Source of the DNA: an uncultured Bacilli bacterium
Lineage (GTDB): Bacteria; Bacillota_I; Bacilli_A; RF39; UBA660
Assembly (NCBI GenBank): GCA_947629315.1
Contig: CANRDB010000006.1
Coordinates: 1 to 63,453, forward strand
Direction of reading: 5' to 3'
Length of the DNA: 63,453 bases
A model generated the notes under the pieces. That model saw only the letters and a list, made by a program, of their open reading frames with translations, did no database searches and was not told where the DNA came from. Numbering within the stretch: position 1 is the first letter of the stretch; every line of letters starts with the position of its first letter. This document shows, piece after piece, positions 8,725-17,475 of this stretch. A program made the translations under genes and the position numbers.

Positions 8725-10453
8725 GTTTTTCCTCCTTTCTTTGAGAATAATAAACTTCTTGATAAATTTTATTCTGTTGTAATAAATTGGCTGGCGTATC
8801 AAAGGCATCAACACGTCCACCATCTAACACAATCACTCGGTCGCAATCCTCAACACTAGAAATTCTTTGCGCAATAATAATTTTCGTAACATCAGGTAGT
8901 TCCTTTTGAAAAGCGGATTGAATCATCGCATCCGTCTTCGTATCAACGGCGCTAGTGGAATCATCCAAGATTAAGATTTTAGGATTTTTAAGAAGTGCCC
9001 GAGCAATACAAAGTCGTTGCTTTTGACCTCCAGAAACATTAGTTCCACCCTGATCGATGTACGTATCATATCCATTTGGGAATTGAGAAATGAATTCTTC
9101 ACAACAAGCAATTTTACAGACACGGTCTAAATCTTCTTTCGTTGCTTTGGCATTTCCCCAACGCAAATTTTCCGCAATCGTACCACTAAAGAGAACATTT
9201 TTTTGTAAGACGACAGCTACCGCATCGCGCAAAGTAGCAAGGTCATACTTTCTCACATCGATTCCCCCTACTTCGATATAACCAGAAGTCACATCATAAA
9301 GTCTAGGAATCAAATTCACAAGAGTACTTTTACTAGAACCGATACCCCCGATTACCCCAATTACTTCTCCTGGAGCAATCGCTAAATCGACATCCTTTAA
9401 AACGAGTTTATCTGGTTGCTTCGTATAACTAAAGGAAACATCATGAAACGTAATAGAACCATCTTCAACTTGTGAAATACCATTTGTTTCTGATTGAATA
9501 TCAGGTACTTCTTCTAATACTTCCACTACTCTTTCGACGGAAGGAATCGCTATCATACACATAACATATACTCGCGATAACATCATCAAACTATTTAAAA
9601 TCTGTGCGGCATATGTCACAACCGCCGTCAACTGTCCAGTCGTTAAGGTTCCCTCTAATACATAATGAGCACCAAACCAAGAAATACAGATAATAGAACT
9701 ATAGACACATAACCGCATCAAAGGGTTATTTAAAACAACTAATCGTTCTGCTGTCTCAAAATCATCATGAATCTTAGTGGAAACTGTCTCAAACTTCTCT
9801 ATCTCCGTTTCCTCTTGAACATAAGACTTGACAACGCGAATCCCTCGAACATTTTCTTGTACTTTATTATTCAATCGGTCATAGGTACGAAAAACGCTTT
9901 CAAATAGTGGATGAGCGTGGTTAGAAATCCAAAAGAGTAAATACCCCAAAATAGGAACAATCAATAAGAAAATAAAGAATAAGTGAATGTTGATTGTCCA
10001 TACCATAAAAAGAGAAAACAAAAGCATCATCGGTGCACGTACGGCAATCCTAATAACCATCTGATATGCCATTTGAATATTATCGACATCCGTCGTCAAA
10101 CGCGTAACAAGACTAGAGGAAGAAAATTTCTCAATATTCGCAAATGAATAATCCTGTATTTTATAATATAAATCATGGCGTAAGTTTTTCGCAAATCCAG
10201 AAGAAGCAATCGCAGCATAACGACTAGATAACCATCCAGACAATAAAGATAAAAGCGCAAATACCACTAAAATTCCGCCCACTAAAAAAATCACTTGTAA
10301 ATTGCTCGTATGAATTCCTTGATCAATCATGATCGTCATTAAAAAAGGAATAAACACTTCCAAAATAACTTCAACCCCAACGGTAAGCGGTGTTAAAAAA
10401 GACATCTTTTTATACTCTCGTACTGATTTTAATATTTTCTGAAACATAATCAT
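8717..10453 (-). CDS. ABC exporter half-transporter, degenerate ATPase partner
   Basis: 578 residues with six membrane spans and an ATPase domain; start at 10453 (a second ATG at 10447 is equally possible). Its nucleotide site is visibly degenerate: Walker A reads GGIGSSKST (Ser where Gly is usual before Lys), the catalytic Glu after Walker B is Asp (LDDSTSAVD), and the switch His is Gln (IAQRISS). The signature VSGGQKQR is good. In heterodimeric exporters of the LmrCD/BmrCD/TM287-288 kind one site is degenerate in just this way, and the next gene supplies the intact one. It is separated from the MMPL gene by a weak terminator. Confidence 0.9.
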   Translation of the reverse strand: MIMFQKILKSVREYKKMSFLTPLTVGVEVILEVFIPFLMTIMIDQGIHTSNLQVIFLVGGILVVFALLSLLSGWLSSRYAAIASSGFAKNLRHDLYYKIQDYSFANIEKFSSSSLVTRLTTDVDNIQMAYQMVIRIAVRAPMMLLFSLFMVWTINIHLFFIFLLIVPILGYLLFWISNHAHPLFESVFRTYDRLNNKVQENVRGIRVVKSYVQEETEIEKFETVSTKIHDDFETAERLVVLNNPLMRLCVYSSIICISWFGAHYVLEGTLTTGQLTAVVTYAAQILNSLMMLSRVYVMCMIAIPSVERVVEVLEEVPDIQSETNGISQVEDGSITFHDVSFSYTKQPDKLVLKDVDLAIAPGEVIGVIGGIGSSKSTLVNLIPRLYDVTSGYIEVGGIDVRKYDLATLRDAVAVVLQKNVLFSGTIAENLRWGNAKATKEDLDRVCKIACCEEFISQFPNGYDTYIDQGGTNVSGGQKQRLCIARALLKNPKILILDDSTSAVDTKTDAMIQSAFQKELPDVTKIIIAQRISSVEDCDRVIVLDGGRVDAFDTPANLLQQNKIYQEVYYSQRKEEKHE

Positions 10454-10493
10454 CCCTACCTTCTATTTTCCATTATAACAGAAAATTTTTCTT

Positions 10494-10528
10494 TCACAAA
10501 AAGAAAACACATATTTCTACGTGTTTTT
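10494..10528 (-). terminator. Probable terminator after the MMPL gene
   Basis: Minus strand AAAACAC, a 10-nt loop, GTGTTTT paired, then a T-rich run. It overlaps the last codons of the MMPL gene. Confidence 0.45.
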
Positions 10529-13500
10529 CTCTTTTTCATTCTTTTTGATGATCCACTTATCAAAACTAGCGAGTAGCTCTGGCAATAAGAATAAAATTAA
10601 TAAAGTAGAACAGATGGTTCCTTGAGAAATTGTCGTACAAATTTTCGCAGTAATAGCAGAACCAAAATATCCTACGACTAATGTCACTAAACTTAAGATA
10701 GAAGCACTAGTCAAAATAGTATGAATCGATTGATTATAAGAAGAAATCATTGCTTCTTTTCTATCTTGTTTTCTACGGAATTCTAGATAATAAGAAGTAT
10801 ATAAAATGGCATAATCAATCGTTGCTCCCATCAAAATACTTTGTACAATTAAAAGAGCAATAAAGTAAACCGTTCCTCCTTGGAAAGAGAGAATTCCCAT
10901 CGTTACATAAACAGCTGTTTGAATGAGAATGACTAAAATCGTTGGGATGAGAAGAGAACGGAATGTCAAAGCCACTACGACAAAGATAAAGAGAATCGTT
11001 AAAATCGTAATAAAGTTTAATTCCGATTGAAAAGTATGACTCATATCATAAGCCATCGGAGAATTTCCAATGAAATAAGAATCCTCCAACTTTAAATCAT
11101 CTTTCATCTCTTGAATAAAAGAAAATGTCTCCTCTCCCTCTAAATCATAAGTGGTATTTAAAACCATTCTAGAATACTTCTGACTCGTTAGTAACTCTTT
11201 CGCATCAGTAACTGTTTGTTTCGCATCGATAATCTCCTGTCTTCTATCCTCTTCCAAGAAATCATCAAAACGAGAATCTTTCAAAATATCTTCATTCAAA
11301 TAGCGAACAAATTCTTCAATCGGCATTTGCCAAGACGTCTGATAATCATACTGACTACCATAGTACATATAGAGTAAATCAATGAGGTTTTTATCTAAAT
11401 GCGCTAATTTCGATAACGTCTGATACATCTCTTCCTTATCGTATAATTTTTTTTGAAGAGAACTGGTCATAATCGTATCGATAGTCTTTAGTTTCTCCTT
11501 TTTATCAGCATCAAATTGAGAGGCATAAGGTTCTTGATTGACTACCTTTTCAAGAAGAAAAGTAACAAATTCTCGGTAACTCATCGTAACACTTTTCTTT
11601 TGATAATCTACATCATAAACCGCATAGAGTAACGACATCGTACTAGCATCCATCCCTAAAAAATCAGCCAAAGAGGAAGACGTATAACGAGTGTTTTTCT
11701 CTACACTCTTCATCACTTTTTGTAAGTAAGTTAACTGTTTGATATTTTCTTCGGTAAGAGAAGAGCGAATCGGTTCGTCATTTTGGTTTTGAAGTAAAAA
11801 TTCTACAAAAGCAAGGGGTGTCATCTTCACACTCGCATCTTTCCAATCATACAAACGATAAACAAGTTTCACCATAGATGGTTCTAGTTTTAGCATAGAA
11901 GATAGTTCTGTTACGGAATAAGCAGTACTCGCTCTAGACATGAATTGATAGGCAAGAGATAGACTATTAAACTGTTCTTCTGATAAAAATGAACGAATAG
12001 TTGGTGTTTCTACAAGGAAACCTACAAACTCATAAGGAGTTAACTGATGATTGGACACTTCTTCTGGATGATAAAGATCAAATAATTGATAGAGAAGTTG
12101 AATCATACTCACATCAACTCCAACCATATCTGCCATTTCAGTTTCATCCATTTTTTTGAGTATTTGATCAGAATCACTCCACTTTTTTAATAGCGCGATT
12201 TGTTGTTTAGAATCTTTTGTCATAAAAGAAGCATACTCTGGATTAGGGAAAACTTCTTCCTCCACAAAAGTAGCAAAGTCATATAGTGTTAACTTCGTCT
12301 TCGTATCTTGTCCTAAAAATTGATACAAATAAATCTTTTCTACTTCTTGTTCCTTCAATCCCAATAACTTTGATATCTCTTTGGAACTTTTTTTGGTCCT
12401 ATTTTTTGGATTCGTAAAACGTGTCAAAGTCTCTAAGTCTTTCCGTTGATTAGAAGAAAGAGAAGTCGCATATTCACTCTTTAACAAATAGGAATTCATG
12501 AAATCCACAAATTCTACTAACGATAATTTTGTTTGAGAAGAAAGACTGTGATTATAGATTAATAGTTGATGAACACTATCGAAAGGAATGTCAAACATGG
12601 AAGCAACTTCCTGTTCCGTTCTTTTTTGGTTCATCAAATCGGCTTGAACGAAATTTTCTAATTTATCCACATTTTTTTTCATATCGTCATCGATATGTTT
12701 ACTCATCGTTTCTTGTTGATACACATCATTCTTAATAAAGGTAATAAAATCTACTAGCGACATCTGATTATTTTCTTCTTTTTCAAAATAGTGATAATAA
12801 GCGATTCTTAGTAGATAATCTTCTACCTGTGTATCCGTTCCTAAATCTTTAAATTTTTGATTTAAAGCAGAATATGGAAGTGGTTCTCCAATGGTATTGC
12901 CATAGCAAAGAACATCATCTATTTTGTCATTCTTTTCTAATTGGTGACAATACGCACTCACCTTCTCCTCATACTGATTAGGATAGATGAAAGCCATCTG
13001 ATTATTCGTTTGGAAAACTTTGCCAACGGCATCATTATCGACATCCGTATAAAGAATTCCTAAATTTCCTTTTAAAAAGTAAGAAGCAACAAATAAAATG
13101 ATAAATACGAGAATTCCTACATGACGAGCATGATAGGCAAATTTTCCTAATCCATCTAAATGAAATACAGGACTTTTTTTCTTCGTCTTCACAATCCACT
13201 TATCAAACAGTAAAATGAAAGCAGGAAGACAAGTAAATACGGTTACTAAACTAAATAAGACTCCTTTGGCAAGGACAAATCCTAAATCTTTTCCAAGGGT
13301 AAAACTCATGAAAACGAGCGCTAATAAACCAACAATTGTTGTGACGGAACTACTAGAAATAGAACGAACGGATGCATATAAGGCCCGTTTCATAGCCAAC
13401 GTATCTTCTTTCGTTTTTTCTTTCTCTTGGCGATAACGATTCATCAGCATAATCGAATAATCCATAGAAAGCGCTAATTGTAAAATCGCTGTAATAGAAT

Positions 13501-14128
13501 TCGTAATACTAGAAACGGAAGAAAAGAAAATATTCGTTCCTTTATTGAGAGCAATTGCTATTCCAATAGCGATTAAAAAGAGAAATGGTTCCAAATAAGA
13601 ATCACACATCAAAATTAAAATAATCATCCCACAAAAAATCGCTAAAGCAATAATCCAAAGTGGTAAGATATCTTTATTTTCTTCTACAATATCTCCACTC
13701 ATTTCGATATCATAATCTTGATACTGTGAAAGTAGTTGATCGTATAACTCACTAGCTAAAACAGAATCTTTCGTATCAGAAGCGGTAAGAACATAAAGAG
13801 TATCATCCCCTTGATTATACTGATCCGTATTCTCATACTCGACCTCTTTTACTCCATCCATCTTTTTTAATTCTTCATAAATCGTTATTTTTTCCTGTTC
13901 CTCTAAACCGTGAAACATGATATTTAAAGAACTGGTTTTGAGTTCTTTAAACTCCCGTTCCATGATATCCATTCCTTGTCTTGTCTCTGATGATTTTGGT
14001 AAATACTTCGTAATATCCCGGTTGATTTCTACCTTACTAGATAGTAGTAGAGAAATCCCCGTTAAGACTAGAAAAAAACTTAAAACAAACATTTTATGAT
14101 CTACTAAAAAATCGGTTAATTTCTTCAT
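10517..14128 (-). CDS. MMPL/RND-family membrane protein with repeat-bearing ectodomain
   Basis: 1203 residues. N-terminal span (about 13-30), first external domain, a block of five to six spans (about 155-350), a very large second external domain (about 360-1010) and a final membrane block (1020-1190). Membrane parts match MMPL/YdfJ proteins (SMDYSIMLMNRYRQE; ATIDYAILYTSYY with the paired Asp). The second ectodomain is far larger than usual and contains about seven diverged helical repeats of 75-80 residues. Each repeat holds a motif like LTPYEFVGFL, LSLVEFVDFM or MTPLAFVEFL, and most also carry a xLLYxLYD motif. Proteins of this family move lipids or drugs by proton flow. The TetR gene divergent from it is the likely regulator. 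Confidence 0.85.
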   Translation of the reverse strand: MKKLTDFLVDHKMFVLSFFLVLTGISLLLSSKVEINRDITKYLPKSSETRQGMDIMEREFKELKTSSLNIMFHGLEEQEKITIYEELKKMDGVKEVEYENTDQYNQGDDTLYVLTASDTKDSVLASELYDQLLSQYQDYDIEMSGDIVEENKDILPLWIIALAIFCGMIILILMCDSYLEPFLFLIAIGIAIALNKGTNIFFSSVSSITNSITAILQLALSMDYSIMLMNRYRQEKEKTKEDTLAMKRALYASVRSISSSSVTTIVGLLALVFMSFTLGKDLGFVLAKGVLFSLVTVFTCLPAFILLFDKWIVKTKKKSPVFHLDGLGKFAYHARHVGILVFIILFVASYFLKGNLGILYTDVDNDAVGKVFQTNNQMAFIYPNQYEEKVSAYCHQLEKNDKIDDVLCYGNTIGEPLPYSALNQKFKDLGTDTQVEDYLLRIAYYHYFEKEENNQMSLVDFITFIKNDVYQQETMSKHIDDDMKKNVDKLENFVQADLMNQKRTEQEVASMFDIPFDSVHQLLIYNHSLSSQTKLSLVEFVDFMNSYLLKSEYATSLSSNQRKDLETLTRFTNPKNRTKKSSKEISKLLGLKEQEVEKIYLYQFLGQDTKTKLTLYDFATFVEEEVFPNPEYASFMTKDSKQQIALLKKWSDSDQILKKMDETEMADMVGVDVSMIQLLYQLFDLYHPEEVSNHQLTPYEFVGFLVETPTIRSFLSEEQFNSLSLAYQFMSRASTAYSVTELSSMLKLEPSMVKLVYRLYDWKDASVKMTPLAFVEFLLQNQNDEPIRSSLTEENIKQLTYLQKVMKSVEKNTRYTSSSLADFLGMDASTMSLLYAVYDVDYQKKSVTMSYREFVTFLLEKVVNQEPYASQFDADKKEKLKTIDTIMTSSLQKKLYDKEEMYQTLSKLAHLDKNLIDLLYMYYGSQYDYQTSWQMPIEEFVRYLNEDILKDSRFDDFLEEDRRQEIIDAKQTVTDAKELLTSQKYSRMVLNTTYDLEGEETFSFIQEMKDDLKLEDSYFIGNSPMAYDMSHTFQSELNFITILTILFIFVVVALTFRSLLIPTILVILIQTAVYVTMGILSFQGGTVYFIALLIVQSILMGATIDYAILYTSYYLEFRRKQDRKEAMISSYNQSIHTILTSASILSLVTLVVGYFGSAITAKICTTISQGTICSTLLILFLLPELLASFDKWIIKKNEKEKNT

Positions 14129-14161
14129 AGGAAGACTTCCTTTCTAAGTACAACAACAAGG

Positions 14162-14209
14162 ATTATAACAACTTTTTTCTCTCTCGTAAATAGCAAATTA
14201 TTAAATAAT
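14162..14209 (-). promoter_or_regulatory. MMPL promoter and candidate TetR operator
   Basis: Minus-strand TATAAT (14162-14167) with TTTACG 17 bp upstream. A near-palindrome, ATTATT-A-AATAAT (14197-14209), lies between the divergent MMPL and TetR genes and is the best operator candidate seen. Confidence 0.4.
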
Positions 14210-14249
14210 GTCAAAATTTATACAGATTCTTTATTTTTGTTTAAAAGTG

Positions 14250-14258
14250 TGCTAAAAT
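14250..14258 (+). promoter_or_regulatory. Extended -10 of the TetR gene
   Basis: TGCTAAAAT is an extended -10 (TG-N-TAAAAT), about 30 bp before the start codon. No clear -35 was seen. Confidence 0.45.
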
Positions 14259-14289
14259 AAAAGACATTTTAAGGAGGTGAATGGTTATT

Positions 14290-14859
14290 ATGAAAGTAAA
14301 AGTAGCCAATTCTTCTTCTCGTAAAACGAGAGAAAAAATAAAAAAAGCATTCGCTTTACTCACCAAAGAAAAACACAGTCTTAATAAAATTACGGTAACC
14401 GATTTAGTAAAGAAAGCAGATATTACAAGAGGCGCCTTTTATACTCATTATGAAAATATTTATGAAGTAGCCAAAGAACTTCAAGAAGATACTTTAGAAG
14501 TTCTCGTCAAAGACATTAATCAACTACGAACCCTAGAATATGTACCTCTTTATTTCGATACTATCTTTGCTTATTTAAAAGAACATGAGGAAATTTATAC
14601 GATGATTTTTTCATCCAATGATCCCCTTTTATTTACCAATACGATGAGTAAATTCATGTCACAACATCTCTGTGAGATTTTAAGCAATCACCGAAACATT
14701 TCCCAACTACCTTTAAAAGTTACGCTATTTGTCGATGGAGGATTTAGTTTGGTAGTGAAGCACTTTAAAGGAGAAATTCCCTATTCTCTCGATGAGATTA
14801 AAGAAATGATGAAAGATATGTTTACCGTTTTATTTTTACAGGATCTATCCACAAACTAA
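14290..14859 (+). CDS. TetR/AcrR-family transcriptional regulator
   Basis: About 190 residues. ATG codons at 14281 and 14290 are both possible: AAGGAGG ends 3 nt before the first and 12 nt before the second, and I prefer the second. The N-terminal helix-turn-helix is typical (TVTDLVKKADITRGAFYTHY, about residues 35-54), and the rest resembles the C-terminal domain of TetR regulators that respond to small ligands. It is divergent from the MMPL gene and probably represses it, and perhaps the ABC pair downstream. It is one of only three intact plus-strand genes recognised. Confidence 0.88.
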   Translation: MKVKVANSSSRKTREKIKKAFALLTKEKHSLNKITVTDLVKKADITRGAFYTHYENIYEVAKELQEDTLEVLVKDINQLRTLEYVPLYFDTIFAYLKEHEEIYTMIFSSNDPLLFTNTMSKFMSQHLCEILSNHRNISQLPLKVTLFVDGGFSLVVKHFKGEIPYSLDEIKEMMKDMFTVLFLQDLSTN

Positions 14860-14884
14860 AAAAAAGACACCGTCTTTTTTTTAT
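14857..14884. terminator. Bidirectional terminator between convergent genes
   Basis: AAAAAAAAGAC, loop ACC, GTCTTTTTTTT. Both strands end in a T-run, serving the TetR gene and the PcfJ-like gene. Confidence 0.75.
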
Positions 14885-16368
14885 TCTTTTCTCACATCGA
14901 TAAGTGTTTGTTCCCATCTTTTTAATACCTGCTGCAAATAGTCTGATGGGATGTCATTATATTTCGTTCGTGCCTGAACAATTTTACCATTCCGTACTTC
15001 AATGGTGATGAGAGATTGATGAGGATTCTTTTTTTCTCTCATAAAATAAATTTGACTATCATTCTCTCCATACCGATTACCATAGTGTCTCACACAATTT
15101 TGTTGCTGTTCACTTTCCTCTACTAAACTAGATAAAGAAGGCGCTGGAAAAATAATATATTGTTCATCCTCATACCGATTGAGTTCTAAAACATTTGATA
15201 ATTCTTGAATATGTTTTTCCAGTGTTGGATTTTGAATCATCTCTTGTTCTAACCATAGTGTATCATGAGCCTCCTGAAAATTAGGAGGAAACTGTACTTT
15301 TTTATCTTTGAGATTATATCCCAATTGTTTCGCAAATTGAAGATAGTCATAATAATCTATCAACATCTCTTGTTCTAAGTGTTGTTCTTCAAAATACTGC
15401 TGTAACCGAGATAACGAAAGATGCGTTAATTTCACAATTTCCTCTAACAATTCTGTATAACCTTTTACAAAAGAAATTAAAGAGAAATCGCGTTTTCGAC
15501 AGAGTTGAAAAGCAAGAAATTCTTCATACCCCAATTGATACTCTTGAATAAAATCCGTTTGTTCTTGTAACCATTTTTTCATTGTTTTATCATACGAAAT
15601 TCGATAGCCACCATCGAACGCTAAATGGTAGAATCCCTTTTTCATCATATATTCAAAAGCAGGATAATAGATAGGTCCATAGACGAGATTGCCAAAATTA
15701 GGAGATATCATCATTCCGTAAGGTTTCGCATCAAAAAGATGTGAATAACGATAGACAGTATGACGTAACAAGTCCATATTTTCACTATATAAATAACAGG
15801 CTTCTGCATAATCTTCTAATAAATCAACGTCCTCTTCCATATCTATTTGCGCATAATGAATTTTTCGTTTGGTGATTAATTCCCAAGCATCCTCTTTTTC
15901 TACATAATAAGCCTTCTGAATGGATAGAGAAGTAGACCGATAAACATCTAAAATATCTAAATTCTCTGGAGGAAGTGGGACAGGAGAATAGTAGTAGAGT
16001 TCTTCCTTAATCACATATAAAATAACCTCTTTTCCATGAATGTCAAACACATAATAATGGGTAGTAGAAACACGACTAGGAATTTCTGATAATGAATGAA
16101 TGAGTATACGATTGCGACTATCTGTTCGCCCTAAATAATCGTGATAAGTCCTTTTACATTGGATACACGTTCCATGATCATCTAACGCATGGAAACAAAA
16201 AGGACAAAAGTATTCCCCATTTACCGTCATGAGGACACGATTGTCCGATGTTTGACGAATGAATTCCCCTACTTGAGGAGGAATGTCGTCTTTGGATTTC
16301 CAAAAATGATGCGTTGGGATATCTTCTATAATCGTTTCAAATTGATCATCAAACTTCAACTGCGTCAT
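14881..16368 (-). CDS. PcfJ-like protein
   Basis: 495 residues. The C-terminal third matches the PcfJ-like family: SLVEESEQQQNCVRHYGNRY, IYFMREKKNPHQSLITIEV, then QARTKYNDIP. A four-cysteine zinc ribbon (CPFC and CIQC) is at about residues 55-80. The family is named after a gene of enterococcal conjugative plasmids, is common in mobile and accessory DNA of Bacillota, and has no settled biochemical role. It follows the bile salt hydrolase by 20 bp with AGGAGG before its ATG, so it is likely co-transcribed. No nearby conjugation gene is seen here. Confidence 0.7.
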   Translation of the reverse strand: MTQLKFDDQFETIIEDIPTHHFWKSKDDIPPQVGEFIRQTSDNRVLMTVNGEYFCPFCFHALDDHGTCIQCKRTYHDYLGRTDSRNRILIHSLSEIPSRVSTTHYYVFDIHGKEVILYVIKEELYYYSPVPLPPENLDILDVYRSTSLSIQKAYYVEKEDAWELITKRKIHYAQIDMEEDVDLLEDYAEACYLYSENMDLLRHTVYRYSHLFDAKPYGMMISPNFGNLVYGPIYYPAFEYMMKKGFYHLAFDGGYRISYDKTMKKWLQEQTDFIQEYQLGYEEFLAFQLCRKRDFSLISFVKGYTELLEEIVKLTHLSLSRLQQYFEEQHLEQEMLIDYYDYLQFAKQLGYNLKDKKVQFPPNFQEAHDTLWLEQEMIQNPTLEKHIQELSNVLELNRYEDEQYIIFPAPSLSSLVEESEQQQNCVRHYGNRYGENDSQIYFMREKKNPHQSLITIEVRNGKIVQARTKYNDIPSDYLQQVLKRWEQTLIDVRKE

Positions 16369-16387
16369 TTTCGTCCTCCTAAAAGCA

Positions 16388-17368
16388 TTATTTTTGATTT
16401 TGTATGAAAACTCTTGGCTCTGTCAATAAAGGATAACTGATAATGGCATCCCCTTCTAAATCTTCTTGATGCATATCTACAGCTGTAATCGCCCAATTAT
16501 CATAAGTTCGATAGTAATAGATACCCTTATCAACATTACAACAAGAACTATAAATGGTAATTTCATATTTATCTTCTCCCATATGAACACATCCTCTTTG
16601 TTGTTCTACAGAAGAAAGAATATGGAAAAATTGACTCACACTCGCCTCTTCTGTATCTTTGGATAAAGAATTCATTTTGGTAAATGCTACCTTGACAAAA
16701 CGAGATTGAGAAGATAAATCTCCTGGAAGTCCCATTGCTCCCATTCCTCTACTGTAAGCATTTAACGCTAAATCTTTCGAGAAATGATTTTCAACAGGTT
16801 CTGTACTGAGATACATATAATTATTTAACTGAAAAAGTTGCATGTCAAAAGTTGGATTATTCGTAAGAACTCCAACCGGATTATCATATACCTTTAATCC
16901 TTCTTTGACAGATTCTACAACGATTGATTTTTCTTTATCAGCAACAATCCAATGAAGAGGAGATGCTGGCAACTCTTCACTATAATTGATAGCTACTAGA
17001 TTCATTTTTGATAATAAAGTTCTCGCTTCTTCGACTGTCTTACATTGACATAAAATCCAAGGAATAAACTCAAAAGGCGCTATATTCTCTTTTCCTTCCT
17101 GCTCTTCATGATAATAAGCATTTCCAGGAAAGTTTAAGCCTGCCATGCTAAGTCCATATTCGTTGGTAGCATCATAATACAAAGGATAACCATCCTGTAC
17201 AAAAGCCATTCCAATCATCGCATAATGATTCTTTAATGACTTTTCCTTTTTAAATAGGAAAGGATAATTTCTAGGAGTAATGGTTACTGTTTCTAAATAG
17301 GAATACTCCAAATCAAGATTTCTCCCAAAATAATGATCTTTTGTTTGATAAGTTGCTGCTGTACACAT
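16388..17368 (-). CDS. bsh: Bile salt hydrolase (choloylglycine hydrolase)
   Basis: ATG at 17368 is fixed by biology and by the ribosome site: AAAGGAGG precedes it, and the enzyme must expose Cys2 as its N-terminal nucleophile after Met removal (MCTAATYQ). The upstream in-frame extension to 17395 is rejected. The 326-residue product keeps the Ntn-hydrolase set: Cys2, Arg16, Asp19 (GRNLDLEYS), Asn79 (AGLNFP), Asn170 (GVLTNNPTF) and Arg223 (SRFVKVAF). It resembles clostridial bile salt hydrolases more than penicillin V acylases. It is cytoplasmic and deconjugates glyco- and tauro-bile acids, which points to an intestinal habitat. Confidence 0.93.
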   Translation of the reverse strand: MCTAATYQTKDHYFGRNLDLEYSYLETVTITPRNYPFLFKKEKSLKNHYAMIGMAFVQDGYPLYYDATNEYGLSMAGLNFPGNAYYHEEQEGKENIAPFEFIPWILCQCKTVEEARTLLSKMNLVAINYSEELPASPLHWIVADKEKSIVVESVKEGLKVYDNPVGVLTNNPTFDMQLFQLNNYMYLSTEPVENHFSKDLALNAYSRGMGAMGLPGDLSSQSRFVKVAFTKMNSLSKDTEEASVSQFFHILSSVEQQRGCVHMGEDKYEITIYSSCCNVDKGIYYYRTYDNWAITAVDMHQEDLEGDAIISYPLLTEPRVFIQNQK

Positions 17369-17399
17369 AAAAATTCCTCCTTTATTGTCGTACAATTTC

Positions 17400-17438
17400 T
17401 GGTGGACAAGGTGTTGCTAGTGTAGTCTTTCCACCACT
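17400..17438 (-). promoter_or_regulatory. 5' leader hairpin of the bile salt hydrolase gene
   Basis: Minus strand TGGTGGAAAG pairs with CTTGTCCACCA (one bulge) around a loop of about 16 nt. The predicted start site is at its 5' edge, so the mRNA would begin with the hairpin. It ends about 30 nt before the start codon. Confidence 0.45.
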
Positions 17439-17444
17439 ATTACT

Positions 17445-17450
17445 ATTATA
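17445..17450 (-). promoter_or_regulatory. -10 box of the bile salt hydrolase gene
   Basis: Perfect TATAAT on the minus strand; the -35 region (TATCTA) is poor, suggesting activation by a factor. Confidence 0.5.
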
Positions 17451-17475
17451 GCGAATTTTTCATCATTTAGATAGT

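Noticed and set aside
8724-8823. N-terminal extension of the intact ABC subunit
   Set aside because: It overlaps the previous gene by about 100 bp and begins with an atypical sequence; the start at 8724 has AAAGGAGG.
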